Made by a program: the position numbers and the translations under genes. Below, one piece after another: positions 8,187-16,817 of a DNA stretch of 64,000 bases; the stretch's first letter is position 1; the number at the start of each line of letters is the position of its first letter. This DNA is from Nonomuraea zeae. Lineage in GTDB: Bacteria; Actinomycetota; Actinomycetes; Streptosporangiales; Streptosporangiaceae. The stretch is taken from positions 1 through 64,000 of the forward strand of contig NZ_VCKX01000002.1 of the NCBI RefSeq assembly GCF_005889725.1, in the 5' to 3' direction. The notes under the pieces were generated by a model, which was given only the letters and a program-made list of their open reading frames with translations, searched no databases and was not told the origin of the DNA.

Positions 8187-9089
8187 ATGGCTGACTTCGA
8201 CCCTGTGACGAAAGCCGTCGTGCCCGCCGCGGGTCTGGGCACCCGGTTCCTTCCGGCGACCAAGGCGACACCCAAGGAGATGTTGCCCATCGTCGACAAG
8301 CCCGCGATCCAGTATGTCGTCGAGGAGGCCGCCTCCGCTGGGCTCCTCGACGTGCTCATGGTCACTGGCAAGAACAAACGGTCGATCGAGGATCATTTCG
8401 ACCGCGCGTTCGAGCTGGAGGAGGCCCTTGAGGCCAAGGGCGACGAGCAGCGGTTGTCCCAGGTTCGCGAGCCGGCCTCGCTGGCGACGCTCCACTACGT
8501 ACGCCAGGGCGAGCCGAAGGGTCTCGGTCACGCGGTGCTGTGCGCCAAGCAGCACGTCGGCGACCACCCGTTCGCCTGCCTGCTCGGCGACGACCTGATC
8601 GACTACCGTGATCCGCTGCTCAAGCGCATGATCGAGGTGCGTGACACGTTCGGTGGGAGCGTGATCGCGCTGATGGAGGTGCCCAGGGAGCAGGTCTCGC
8701 TGTACGGCGTCGCGACCATCGAGGCCACCACCGTGGACGACGTGGTGCGCGTCACCGACCTGGTGGAGAAGCCGCCGGTCGACGAGGCGCCGTCCAACTG
8801 GGCGATCATCGGCCGCTACGTGATCGACCCCGCCGTGTTCGAGGTGCTGGAGAACACCCCGCCCGGCCGCGGCAACGAGATCCAGCTCACCGACGCGCTG
8901 CGGACGCTCGCCGGCCGCGGCTCCGAGGAGGGCGGGCCCGTGCACGGGGTGCTGTTCAGAGGGCGGCGATACGACACCGGCGACAAGCTCGACTATCTGC
9001 GGACGGTGGTGAGGTTCGCCGCCGATCGGGAGGACCTGGCGCCCGACTTCGTGCCATGGCTGCGGGAGTTCCTCAATGAAATCGGTTGA
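8187..9089 (+). CDS. galU: UTP-glucose-1-phosphate uridylyltransferase
   Basis: A 300-residue cytoplasmic enzyme making UDP-glucose for wall and glycan synthesis. The nucleotidyltransferase signature VVPAAGLGTRFLPATKATPK is at residues ~10-30, with further family blocks VEKPPVDEAPSNWAIIGRYV and GDKLDYL. It is the first gene of a cluster (galU, glp/moeA, moaC, moaB, rimJ, sepX) and overlaps the next gene by 14 nt, so the genes are probably co-transcribed. Confidence 0.95.
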   Translation: MADFDPVTKAVVPAAGLGTRFLPATKATPKEMLPIVDKPAIQYVVEEAASAGLLDVLMVTGKNKRSIEDHFDRAFELEEALEAKGDEQRLSQVREPASLATLHYVRQGEPKGLGHAVLCAKQHVGDHPFACLLGDDLIDYRDPLLKRMIEVRDTFGGSVIALMEVPREQVSLYGVATIEATTVDDVVRVTDLVEKPPVDEAPSNWAIIGRYVIDPAVFEVLENTPPGRGNEIQLTDALRTLAGRGSEEGGPVHGVLFRGRRYDTGDKLDYLRTVVRFAADREDLAPDFVPWLREFLNEIG

Positions 9090-10263
9090 CGCGCATCTGG
9101 CGGACATCCTCGCCACTGTGCGTCCGCTGGCGCCGCTGGAGCTGGAGCTGGAGCAGACACTCGGGACGACGCTGGCCGAGGAGGTCACGTCGCCCGTGCC
9201 GCTGCCGCCGTTCGACAACTCCGCCATGGACGGTTACGCCGTACGGGCGGTGGACGTCGCGGACGTCCCGGTCACCTTGCCGGTGATCGACGACGTGGCG
9301 GCCGGCTCCTTGGAGCTGCGGGCCGTGGGTCCCGGGCATGCTGTGCGCATCATGACCGGCGCGCCCCTGCCCGCGGGGGCCGACGCCGTGGTGCCGGTGG
9401 AGTGGACCGACGGGGGCACGGTCTCCGTCCGGATCGACCGATCCGCGCAGGCCGGAAACGCGGTCCGGCGGGCCGGGGAGGACGTGCAGGCCGGCGAGGT
9501 CGTGCTCAAACCGGGCACCCTGATCGGTCCCGCGCAGCTCGGGATCATCGCCGGCGTGGGGCGGCGGCGCGTCCTGGCGCGGCCGCGTCCCCGCGTCGTC
9601 GTCATCTCCACGGGCGCGGAGCTGGTCGAGCCGGGGACCTCTCTGATGCCGGGGCAGATCTGGGATTCCAACAGCTACACGCTGACCGCCGCCGTGCGGG
9701 AGGCCGGTGCCGAGGGGTTCCGGGTCGGGGCCGTCGGGGACGATCCGGCCGTGCTGCTCGATCAGCTCGACACCCATCTCGTGCGGGCCGATGCGATCAT
9801 CACCAGCGGTGGGGTGTCCATGGGGGCGTACGAGCCGGTCAAGGAGGCATTGTCCCCGCTGGGGACGGTTTGCTTCGAGAAGGTGGCCATGCAGCCGGGG
9901 ATGCCGCAGGGGTTCGGCGTCCTGGGGGAGGATCAAGTGCCGATCTTCGCCCTTCCCGGCAACCCGGTGTCGTCGTTCGTGTCTTTCATGCTGTTCGTCC
10001 GTCCGGCGCTCGACAAGATGCGCGGGCTTCCCGGCGGTGTGCCGGAGACGCTGACCGCCCGGGTCACGGGGCCGCTGCGGTCGCCCGCTGGGCGGAAGTC
10101 GTTCCTGCGTGGCGTGCTGTCCGCGGACGGCACGGTTTCGCCGGTGCATGGCCAGGGCTCTCACCAGCTCGCCGCGCTGGCCTCGGCGAACGCGCTGATC
10201 GTGGTCGCTGAGGACGTGACCGAGGTGGCGGAGGGCTCGTCTGTGGAGGTGGTCCGGCTGTGA
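9076..10263 (+). CDS. glp: MoeA/gephyrin-family molybdotransferase or Glp division protein
   Basis: A 395-residue protein with full MoeA architecture: PLPPFDNSAMDGYAVR near residue 45, TGAPLPAGADAVVPVE near 95, a MoCF-binding domain with STGAELV and TSGGVSMGAYEPVKEAL, and a C-terminal MoeA domain IV. In Corynebacterium a MoeA paralogue called Glp binds FtsZ and a membrane receptor GlpR/SepX. Here the gene lies between galU and a sepX-like gene, so it may be Glp, MoeA or both. moaC and moaB directly downstream keep the molybdenum-cofactor reading alive. GGGAG precedes the ATG. Confidence 0.85.
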   Translation: MKSVDAHLADILATVRPLAPLELELEQTLGTTLAEEVTSPVPLPPFDNSAMDGYAVRAVDVADVPVTLPVIDDVAAGSLELRAVGPGHAVRIMTGAPLPAGADAVVPVEWTDGGTVSVRIDRSAQAGNAVRRAGEDVQAGEVVLKPGTLIGPAQLGIIAGVGRRRVLARPRPRVVVISTGAELVEPGTSLMPGQIWDSNSYTLTAAVREAGAEGFRVGAVGDDPAVLLDQLDTHLVRADAIITSGGVSMGAYEPVKEALSPLGTVCFEKVAMQPGMPQGFGVLGEDQVPIFALPGNPVSSFVSFMLFVRPALDKMRGLPGGVPETLTARVTGPLRSPAGRKSFLRGVLSADGTVSPVHGQGSHQLAALASANALIVVAEDVTEVAEGSSVEVVRL

Positions 10264-10300
10264 GCGGATCTGAGCCGTACGTGCTGGAGGTGGTGGCGTC

Positions 10301-10777
10301 GTGAGCGAGCTGACCCACATCGACGAGACCGGGGCCGCCCGCATGGTGGACGTCTCCGCCAAGGACGTCTCGGCCCGCACCGCCACGGCCACCGGGCGGG
10401 TGCTGCTGTCGTCCGCCGTGGTCGAGCTGCTGCGGTCGGGGGAGGTGCCCAAGGGTGACGCGCTCGGGGTGGCGCGGATCGCGGGGATCATGGGGGCGAA
10501 ACGGACGCCCGACCTGATCCCGCTCTGCCATCCGATCGCGTTGCACGGCGTCAAGGTCACGCTCGACGTCGAGGACTGGGGCGTGGCGATCACGTGCCGG
10601 GTGAAGACGGCCGACCGCACCGGCGTGGAGATGGAGGCGCTGACGGCGGTCTCCGTGGCCGCGCTCGCCCTGATCGACATGGTCAAGGCCGTGGACCCCG
10701 CCGCGGTGATCACGGATGTGCGGGTGGAGGAGAAGCTCGGCGGGAAGACCGGGCGCTGGGTACGGGAGTCCGAATGA
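10301..10777 (+). CDS. moaC: Cyclic pyranopterin monophosphate synthase MoaC
   Basis: A 158-residue enzyme that converts the GTP-derived 3',8-cyclo intermediate to cyclic pyranopterin monophosphate in molybdenum cofactor synthesis. The N-terminus MSELTHIDETGAARMVDVS, the PLCHPI motif, and DRTGVEMEALTAVSVAALALIDM are diagnostic. The start is GTG at 10301, 37 nt after the preceding stop. The stop overlaps the next start (ATGA). Confidence 0.95.
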   Translation: MSELTHIDETGAARMVDVSAKDVSARTATATGRVLLSSAVVELLRSGEVPKGDALGVARIAGIMGAKRTPDLIPLCHPIALHGVKVTLDVEDWGVAITCRVKTADRTGVEMEALTAVSVAALALIDMVKAVDPAAVITDVRVEEKLGGKTGRWVRESE

Positions 10778-11256
10778 TCCGGGCGCTGGTGATCACGGTG
10801 TCGAACCGGGCGTCGGCTGGGATTTATGAGGATAAATCCGGCCCGCTGCTGGCCGACCTGCTGCGTGCGGAGGCGGGCTGCGAGGTCGTGGACGGCCCCG
10901 TGGTGGTGCCCGATGGCGAGGCGGTCGAAGGAGCGCTGCGTGACGGGATCGCGGGTGGCTATCACGTCATCGTGACGACAGGGGGGACGGGGCTGACGCC
11001 CTTGGACCTGACTCCGGAGATGACGGCGCGCGTGATTTCCCGGGAAATTCCGGGGATAGCCGAGGCCATTCGGCAGGCGAATCGCGAAAAGGTTCCTACG
11101 TCCGTACTCTCCCGCGGGCTGGCGGGTCAGGCGGGTGACACCTTGATCATTAATTTGCCGGGATCATCCGGTGGCGTGCGGGATGGAGTAGCCGTACTCG
11201 CTCCGATTCTGCTGCACGCGGTTGATCAAATTCACGGTGGCGATCACCCGCGCTGA
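10774..11256 (+). CDS. MogA/MoaB-family molybdopterin adenylyltransferase
   Basis: A 160-residue MoCF-fold protein that would adenylylate molybdopterin before molybdate insertion. It shows VSNRASAGIYEDKSGPLLADLL and VTTGGTGLTPLDLTPE (the nucleotide and molybdopterin site), then INLPGSSGGVRD. The ATG at 10774 overlaps the moaC stop, which fixes the start and implies coupling. MoaB and MogA cannot be separated by eye. Confidence 0.92.
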   Translation: MIRALVITVSNRASAGIYEDKSGPLLADLLRAEAGCEVVDGPVVVPDGEAVEGALRDGIAGGYHVIVTTGGTGLTPLDLTPEMTARVISREIPGIAEAIRQANREKVPTSVLSRGLAGQAGDTLIINLPGSSGGVRDGVAVLAPILLHAVDQIHGGDHPR

Positions 11257-11315
11257 CCCGTGATTCGGAGCGCCGATCGATGATCCGTGGCGACATCGTG
11301 CCCGATAGGGGGATG

Positions 11316-11969
11316 ATGAGAGGTGTGGATCGACTTCGTGGCTGGCCGGCGACCCTGAACGAGGGTCCGGTAGGCCTCCGGCCGCTGCGGCTGAGCGACG
11401 TACGCGTGTGGCGAGAGACTCGGCTGCGAAACGCCGACTGGCTGCGCCCCTGGGAGCCGAGCAATCCTGAGACGCCGCTGTTCAGGACCGGGCTCGGCCC
11501 CTACATCTCCATGGTCGGGACCCTGCGCCGTGAGGCCAGGCAGGGGCTGGCGCTGCCGTGGGTGGTCACGTACGAGGGACGCTTCGCGGGGCAGCTGACG
11601 GTCGGCGCGATCGTGTGGGGATCCGCGCGGTCGGCCCAGGTCGGATATTGGATAGACGGCGCGCTGGCCGGCAAGGGGATCACGCCCACAGCCCTCGCCA
11701 TGGCCGTTGACCATTGCTTTTTCACCACCGGATTGCATCGGCTGGAAGCGAACATCCGCCCCGAGAACCAGGCCAGCCGTAGAGTGGTTGAGAAGCTTGG
11801 ATTCCGGGAAGAAGGCATTCGGCGTCGCCAACTCCACATCGACGGAGCCTGGCGCGATCACATTTGCTACGCGCTGACCGTTGAGGACGTTCCCGGCGGG
11901 CTGCTCGTGCAGTGGCGTCGTGCTCGTGAGTCGGCCGCTCGCGGTGGGTCTCCTGTCGAAGAGGTTTGA
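11316..11969 (+). CDS. GNAT acetyltransferase, RimJ/RimL type
   Basis: About 217 residues with a GNAT fold: GPVGLRPLRLSDVRVWRE at the N-terminus, a GYWIDGALAGKGITPTAL acetyl-CoA loop, and LEANIRPENQASRRVVEKLGF, the classic RimJ/RimL block. It probably acetylates protein N-termini or a small amine. It belongs to the conserved neighbourhood upstream of sepX. Start choice is uncertain: ATG 11313/11316 follow an AGGGGG, ATG 11280 is further out, and GTG 11325 would also fit. Confidence 0.85.
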   Translation: MRGVDRLRGWPATLNEGPVGLRPLRLSDVRVWRETRLRNADWLRPWEPSNPETPLFRTGLGPYISMVGTLRREARQGLALPWVVTYEGRFAGQLTVGAIVWGSARSAQVGYWIDGALAGKGITPTALAMAVDHCFFTTGLHRLEANIRPENQASRRVVEKLGFREEGIRRRQLHIDGAWRDHICYALTVEDVPGGLLVQWRRARESAARGGSPVEEV

Positions 11970-12093
11970 CGATCTCGCGACACACCGCACCGAATGCTCG
12001 TCAATCAGTGACACGCGGTCTTACGGTGCGTGACGTGAGCACATTGAAGACGCAACGAACACACCCGCGTCTTCATGCTGCCCGGAGGTGGTC

Positions 12094-12669
12094 GTGAGCA
12101 GCGTCCTGCTTTATCTGGCCATCGTGGTGATGTGGCTTTGCGTCTTGATTCCGATGTGGCTGCGCAGGGACAAGACGAACCTCGCAGAACTGGCCGAACT
12201 CGAAGAGCACTACACCGGCGAACACCAGCTTCCCGACCTCGACAATCTGGGCCCTTCGGACTCCGACGAGGACGACGGGACGGAGATCGAGAAGGTCGAC
12301 GTCCGCCAGTTCCGGCTGCGCCGCCGCGCCATCATCGTGGCCCGCCGGCGCCGGCTGCTGTTCTTCACCGCTCTGCTGGTGCTGGCGTCCGTGGTGACGG
12401 CCGCGGTCAAGATGATCCCGTGGTGGGGCGTAGCGCCCTCAGTCGTCATCATGCTGGCGTACATGGCCTTCCTCCGCATTGCCGTACAAGTCGACAGGGA
12501 ACGCCGCGAGAGGGCCCGCCAGGCGCGCGCAGAGCGGCTGCGGCGGGCACGGGAGCAGCGGCGGGTGGCGGAAGAGGCGGAGGCCGAGATCATCGATCTC
12601 GCGGCTCTGAACGCGGACGTCCTGTTCGACCAGTACGCCGAACCGCCCAGGCGGGCCGTGGGTGACTGA
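12094..12669 (+). CDS. sepX: SepX/GlpR-like membrane protein of the actinobacterial divisome
   Basis: About 191 residues: a first membrane segment (VLLYLAIVVMWLCVLIPMWL, residues ~4-23), an acidic cytoplasmic linker (SDEDDGTEIEKVD), two further hydrophobic segments (about 90-135), and a long Arg/Glu-rich C-terminal helix. This matches the Streptomyces SepX/corynebacterial GlpR family, membrane proteins that stabilise the Z-ring and, in Corynebacterium, bind Glp. The position five genes after galU and near glp agrees with that. GTG 12094 is preferred because GGAGG (12084-12088) sits 5 nt upstream. Confidence 0.75.
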   Translation: MSSVLLYLAIVVMWLCVLIPMWLRRDKTNLAELAELEEHYTGEHQLPDLDNLGPSDSDEDDGTEIEKVDVRQFRLRRRAIIVARRRRLLFFTALLVLASVVTAAVKMIPWWGVAPSVVIMLAYMAFLRIAVQVDRERRERARQARAERLRRAREQRRVAEEAEAEIIDLAALNADVLFDQYAEPPRRAVGD

Positions 12670-12718
12670 AAGGGTGGCGCGAGGACTCCTGGAAGTTTGC
12701 TAATCTGGTCGAGTCCTT

Positions 12719-12792
12719 GGGGATGTAGCGCAGTCCGGTAGCGCACTTCGTTCGCATCGAAGGGGTCAGGGGTTCGAATCCCCTCATCTCCA
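12719..12792 (+). tRNA. tRNA-Ala (anticodon CGC)
   Basis: The 74-nt cloverleaf has acceptor GGGGATG (12719-12725) pairing with CATCTCC (12785-12791), D-stem GCGC, an anticodon stem CTTCG/CGAAG around loop TTCGCAT, and T-arm AGGGG-TTCGAAT-CCCCT. The anticodon at 12753-12755 is CGC. A G3:U70 pair in the acceptor, the main alanine identity element, supports the assignment. CCA is not encoded. The gene is the probable integration target of the adjacent element. Confidence 0.95.
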
Positions 12793-12793
12793 C
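12758..12793 (+). other. Probable attachment site (attL) in the tRNA-Ala 3' half
   Basis: The integrase gene ends 35 bp from the tRNA and points towards it, the standard arrangement when an element has integrated into a tRNA 3' end. The core would lie within the anticodon-stem to 3'-end region. I could not find a second copy of this sequence in the window, so the core length is unknown. Confidence 0.5.
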
Positions 12794-12809
12794 TGGCATT
12801 TTTGCAGGT

Positions 12810-12846
12810 TAGAGGCCCGCACCTCATCACGAGGGGCGGGCCTCTA
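12810..12846 (-). terminator. Hairpin overlapping the integrase stop codon
   Basis: TAGAGGCCCGC (12810-12820) and GCGGGCCTCTA (12836-12846) form a perfect 11-bp stem with a 15-nt loop that contains the integrase stop codon. No T-run is seen. It could terminate the integrase message and shield the tRNA gene from read-through. Confidence 0.55.
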
Positions 12847-14170
12847 GTCGTTCGTGCGTCACACGTGCGTCAGAGCGTCCCGGAGCGTCGCCGCCGGAGC
12901 GCCGCGCCCACACCCCGAGAATCTCGCCGTGCGCGTCCGGAGCGAGGTGCGCGTAGCGCTCCGTGGTCGACGAGCGCTCATGGCCGAGCAGGTGCTGAAC
13001 GTGGTAGAGCGGGACGCCGGCCTGAACCAACCAGGACGCCGCCGTGTGTCGCATCACCCGCGGCGGGTGCCGGGGCAGCAGGTGCGCCGTATCGTCGCAC
13101 ACCTCCAGCCCGCACGACCCGGCCGCGCGCAGCCCGAGCGAGTACTCCTTCGACGGTGGCCGCTTGCCGCACATGCGGGTCGCCTCCACTGCGACGCACC
13201 ACACCCGGGTCCGGAAGTCGCCGTCGTCGATCGGGCCGCCCTTGACCGCCGGGAACATCAGCCCCGGGCATGGGCCACGACCCGGCAGCCGAGCGCCGTT
13301 GGCCAGCACCCGCGGGCAGGTGCACTCGCCCCACGGCTGACGGTCGTCCATGAGGGTCTTCATCGCGGCCAGCGTCTCCGGTGGTACCGGCACGGTGCGA
13401 CGGGACTTCTTGGACTTGCCGTGCTCGCGCAGCCCGTACCGGGTCATGACGTAGTGCACCTGTACCTGGCCGCGTAGCCAGTCGATGCGGTTGGTGTGGA
13501 GCCCGTAGATCTCGCCGGGCCTGAGCCCCACGTCCATGCCCAGCTCGACAAGGGTCCGGCAAGCCAGGCCGAACATTCGCTCCACGGTGTCATAGAGGGC
13601 GGCGGCCTCGGACGGTTCGTAGAACGCGATCGGCGGTGCCTCGTTGCGGGGCAGCTTCAGCTTGGCGAACGGGTTGACGGCCACCAGCGGTGGATCCTCC
13701 CGCATCGCCGCCGTGTACAGGCTGCTCATCACTGCGACGATCTCGTGGATGGTGGCCGCTGACAGATATGGCACCGCCTCGTCGTCGCCCACGACGTCAC
13801 GTCCCCGGTGGCGGGCCCGCTTGGTGCCCTTCAGCTTGTTGACCCAGGCTTGTGCCTCCATGCGGGTCACCGCCGTCATGGGCCAGTTCGCCCACACCTG
13901 CTCGCAGTGGGTGCGCCAGAGCGAGTCGACCTTCGCCTGGGTCGGCGACTCCAGCGCTGAAGCCTGCCGGCGGCGTTCCCGCCATTCGCCGAGCTTGACC
14001 TCACCGGCGCGGGGGTCGCGCCGGTGGCCGCTCTTGTATTCGGCCTCAAGCTTGAGTGCCCAGTCCTTGACGACGGACTTGAGCTTGTTCGACTGGGTGA
14101 CGCGGCGGCCGTTGGGCATCCACACGGTCGCCTGCCACTTGCCGGACTTCAGCTTGCGGTAGTAGGGCAT
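12827..14170 (-). CDS. int: Tyrosine site-specific integrase of the mobile element
   Basis: A 447-residue recombinase that would integrate and excise the element at tRNA-Ala. The N-terminus YYRKLKSGKWQATVWMPNGR is an arm-type DNA-binding domain. A SAM-like core-binding domain follows (about 70-180). The catalytic domain has GLRPGEIYGL (Arg I), KSKKSRRTVPVP (β-hairpin Lys), RVMRHTAAS (Arg II), LLGHERSS (His) and TERYAHLAP (nucleophile Tyr). The residue three before Arg II, usually His, is Arg, which I recall also being seen in other actinobacterial integrases. ATG 14170 overlaps the stop of the small gene upstream (TGATG), fixing the start. Confidence 0.92.
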   Translation of the reverse strand: MPYYRKLKSGKWQATVWMPNGRRVTQSNKLKSVVKDWALKLEAEYKSGHRRDPRAGEVKLGEWRERRRQASALESPTQAKVDSLWRTHCEQVWANWPMTAVTRMEAQAWVNKLKGTKRARHRGRDVVGDDEAVPYLSAATIHEIVAVMSSLYTAAMREDPPLVAVNPFAKLKLPRNEAPPIAFYEPSEAAALYDTVERMFGLACRTLVELGMDVGLRPGEIYGLHTNRIDWLRGQVQVHYVMTRYGLREHGKSKKSRRTVPVPPETLAAMKTLMDDRQPWGECTCPRVLANGARLPGRGPCPGLMFPAVKGGPIDDGDFRTRVWCVAVEATRMCGKRPPSKEYSLGLRAAGSCGLEVCDDTAHLLPRHPPRVMRHTAASWLVQAGVPLYHVQHLLGHERSSTTERYAHLAPDAHGEILGVWARRSGGDAPGRSDARVTHERLEARPS

Positions 14171-14466
14171 CAGCTGCCTCCAGGGGGTTGCTGCTCGCCC
14201 AGCACTCGGTCCAGGGCTTGCTCGAGCCGCATGGCGGTGTCCATGGTCAGCAGGTCCACGGGCACGAAGATCGTGAGCCTGTCGGGGCTCCATGTGCGCC
14301 TGGCCTGCGGGGCGGCATGGGCGAGACGCCGCGCGGCGACGTGGGTGAAGTCGCTCCAGCGCCGAGCTTCGCTGCGCGTGTCGTGGGTGGCTGAGCGGCG
14401 TTTGCCGCCGGGGAGGCGGACGGTGGCCTGCCATCGCCCGTCGCCCAGTTGCCGAAGGTAGGACAT
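14170..14466 (-). CDS. Small protein resembling a stand-alone integrase arm-binding domain
   Basis: A 98-residue basic protein coupled to the integrase by a TGATG stop/start overlap. ATG 14466 follows AAGGAG at good spacing. Its N-terminus YLRQLGDGRWQATVRLPGGK aligns by eye with the integrase N-terminus YYRKLKSGKWQATVWMPNGR: both have Y-x-R-x-L-x-x-G-(R/K)-W-Q-A-T-V followed by P-x-G-(K/R). The rest is helical. It could be a recombination directionality factor or a competitor for arm sites, or the relic of an integrase duplication. Existence of the gene is well supported; its role is inference. Confidence 0.7.
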   Translation of the reverse strand: MSYLRQLGDGRWQATVRLPGGKRRSATHDTRSEARRWSDFTHVAARRLAHAAPQARRTWSPDRLTIFVPVDLLTMDTAMRLEQALDRVLGEQQPPGGS

Positions 14467-15257
14467 GAGCACTCCTTAACCGAGGAGGCAGACGTCGAGG
14501 CCGAGCGGGTCGCCGATGTTGCCATCGAGGTTCGTTAGCGTGGTGAGCGACGACTTCGGGGTTGAGCCGTGAGCTGATGTAGGTGTTTATCCACTTTAGG
14601 CAAAAGACCTTTGGCATGCATTGCCGCTCGCCGCGAACCTCTACGACGCGTTCGCAGTTCCGCCGCATCTGGGCGCGAACAGCGATGCCTGGTGCAAGAT
14701 GGCAGAGTGAGCGATGAGGCGGCTGTCGACCCGCAAACACCGCCCTGCAGGAACTCGATAGCCCTCAGGGCGATCATCGTGCACGCCTGGAGTAGCTTCC
14801 CCAGGAAGCTGAAGCGGTACGCACCCAGGAACATCTTCTAGATCTTCGACACACACCAGGCGGCGCGCTGGCACCGCACCAAAGGCACATCTGCATGATT
14901 ACAGAACAGAGCAGATTGTTGACATTGAGTAGACGATCTCGGATCGTAGGAGAGCACGTCTGTGGCCCAGGATGGTCGTCTTGCCCCCATGCCGCCGACG
15001 GCGGAGGGATTTAAGACACTTCAGCTCGCGATGTTCTCTATGGAGGACGATGATCGCGAGGCGAATGTCTGACAGACGGTTCCACTGGCAGACGGTCGCG
15101 CCACTAGCAGCCCACAGGGGTTACTCGGGGTGTCGGCGGCCCTACTCGCCTGCCCTTCGGAGCAGGGCGGCGTGGTTCCGGGTACGTGCCGTGCCTCACT
15201 CAAGCTGAGCACGTTGGTACCGCACCCGGCATGACGCTGGGGGAAAGCTGGTGCGCC
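14467..15257. other. Stretch of about 790 bp with no assignable gene
   Basis: The short open frames here lack ribosome sites and family-like content. A TTGACA at 14919-14924 is a possible -35 hexamer for the operon starting at 15258, but the matching -10 is poor. The element's arm-type integrase sites could lie anywhere here. Confidence 0.5.
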
Positions 15258-16817
15258 ATGGCACCTCATCCTCCGGGCCCCTTGGGCCCATATCCCTACC
15301 CGACCAACGCCGATTGGTCGGACAAGCTTTATGAGGCGATCGCGGACACTTGCGCCGCCGAAGGCCTCGTGCCATTGCCGGAAGCCGCAGTCAAGCACGG
15401 ACTGGCTCCAGCGCTCGGCTCTGGCGAGGCAAAGCGCGTGGTAGAACTCCCTCGCTCTGGAAAGCGTGTCCTGCGGCCGTCCGCCTATCACGTCGAAGGC
15501 CGGGGAACTCCGCAGGCCATGCTCGTTCTCAACCTCGAGTTCCACGGTGCCGGCTCTATTCCCTGGTGGTTGAACGACCGCACCCGGACTAGTTGGGTGC
15601 GGCCCACACCGGAAGCCATGGAGAGCCAGGAGAAGCTGGTTGCGGCGGAGATTAGTCTTGCGCGGGCGACCGTAGCCTTGGAGCGCGCCAGAGACGCGAC
15701 TCGAAAAACGGTGACCACGGCATCAGCGGTGGAGAAGGACGCTGCCCAGGCCGCGTTAGCCGCCGCCCAGCAAGCGCACGAGCGCGCGACAGCAGACCAC
15801 AAGAGTGCCGAGGCGATGCTCAACGAGCGGCGTCCTCTTCCCAGGATCGAGACACACTACGAGGCCGGTCGCTCCACTACCGCCTTGGCAACCGCGCCTC
15901 TGCCGGTTGAGATCGCTGCCTCCGTGCAGCGGTACGCCATCAAACAGCTCCGGGCCCGTGGGCGATTGCGCCCGTATGACCTGGAGGAATCGCTCGTCCA
16001 GGAGGGACAGCGGGACCGCGCGACCGTCGTGCTGCAACTGATCCGGATGACCGACCTGGACGGTACTCCTGTGGAGGCCTGGCGCCCGGTACGAGTCACG
16101 GGCAACAACCGCGCAGACAGCATTCTCACGATCTTCGGCTTGGAATCCCACCACATGATCACGGGCGTCCCTCAGCCCCTCCTGCGCCTAGAAGACGAGG
16201 AGGAAGAGCCACGGCTACTCCTGCGGGGACACGCGGAGATCCTGCGACGCCTGAGCGCCAAACTGAACACCGAGTACGCGGAGCCAGACCGGGACCAGGA
16301 CGGGCAGGCGGAGCGCGCCAAGCACGTCGCACAGGTCCCGGTGCGGGTGGTGGTCGGAGCGGCCGAACCCGAACACCTTGAGGCGTCTCTGCGCGAACTC
16401 AACGTGCACGATCATCTGCGTGGACAACTGGCGTTCGTCGATGAGGAACGCAGCCTGGCACTGTGGTCCAGCGTGGTCAAGGGGTATCAAGACGCGGGTT
16501 TGCTCGGCGACCTGCTTCTCGATCAGGTCGCTCAGAACGGCTCAGACCCCGACGCAGTGCTCGACACCGTCGCCATCGCCGACGCGCTCCTGGGATCAGG
16601 CCCACTTGAGCCCCTCGATGCGCTCCTTCCCGCCACGGAGCCGGTGACCACCCACGCGTTGCGAGACGTGGCGGTGCAGTGCATCACTGCGCTGATGTTT
16701 CCACAGGTGCCCCCGAGGGCCGCTGACCAAAGCCCTGGGGCGCATCGTCGCACGGGCCGCTTGGCCCATCGTCAGAAACGCACTTATGGAAGCTCCCTGG
16801 AGTGTCGGCAACGGTAA
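15258..16817 (+). CDS. Unknown protein with coiled coil and a DGQ(H/Q)R-like motif; apparent frameshift near its end
   Basis: A 519-residue product not recognised as a known family. A long Ala/Glu/Arg-rich segment (about residues 115-185) predicts a coiled coil. Near residue 280 the stretch WRPVRVTGNNRADSILTIFGL sits where ParB/DUF262/DndB-type proteins have a DGQ(H/Q)R motif; I regard this as a weak resemblance only. ATG 15258 follows GGGGGAAAG. The last ~37 residues (from about 16,713) look out of frame: the +1 frame there reads GPLTKALGRIVARAAW and runs into the next gene. One extra or missing C in CCCCC (16710-16714) would fuse both genes into a protein of about 820 residues. Confidence 0.6.
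   Translation: MAPHPPGPLGPYPYPTNADWSDKLYEAIADTCAAEGLVPLPEAAVKHGLAPALGSGEAKRVVELPRSGKRVLRPSAYHVEGRGTPQAMLVLNLEFHGAGSIPWWLNDRTRTSWVRPTPEAMESQEKLVAAEISLARATVALERARDATRKTVTTASAVEKDAAQAALAAAQQAHERATADHKSAEAMLNERRPLPRIETHYEAGRSTTALATAPLPVEIAASVQRYAIKQLRARGRLRPYDLEESLVQEGQRDRATVVLQLIRMTDLDGTPVEAWRPVRVTGNNRADSILTIFGLESHHMITGVPQPLLRLEDEEEEPRLLLRGHAEILRRLSAKLNTEYAEPDRDQDGQAERAKHVAQVPVRVVVGAAEPEHLEASLRELNVHDHLRGQLAFVDEERSLALWSSVVKGYQDAGLLGDLLLDQVAQNGSDPDAVLDTVAIADALLGSGPLEPLDALLPATEPVTTHALRDVAVQCITALMFPQVPPRAADQSPGAHRRTGRLAHRQKRTYGSSLECRQR

Noticed and set aside
9073-10965. Long minus-strand open frame opposite glp-moaC
   Set aside because: Both plus-strand genes have clear family motifs; the opposite frame has none and no ribosome site.
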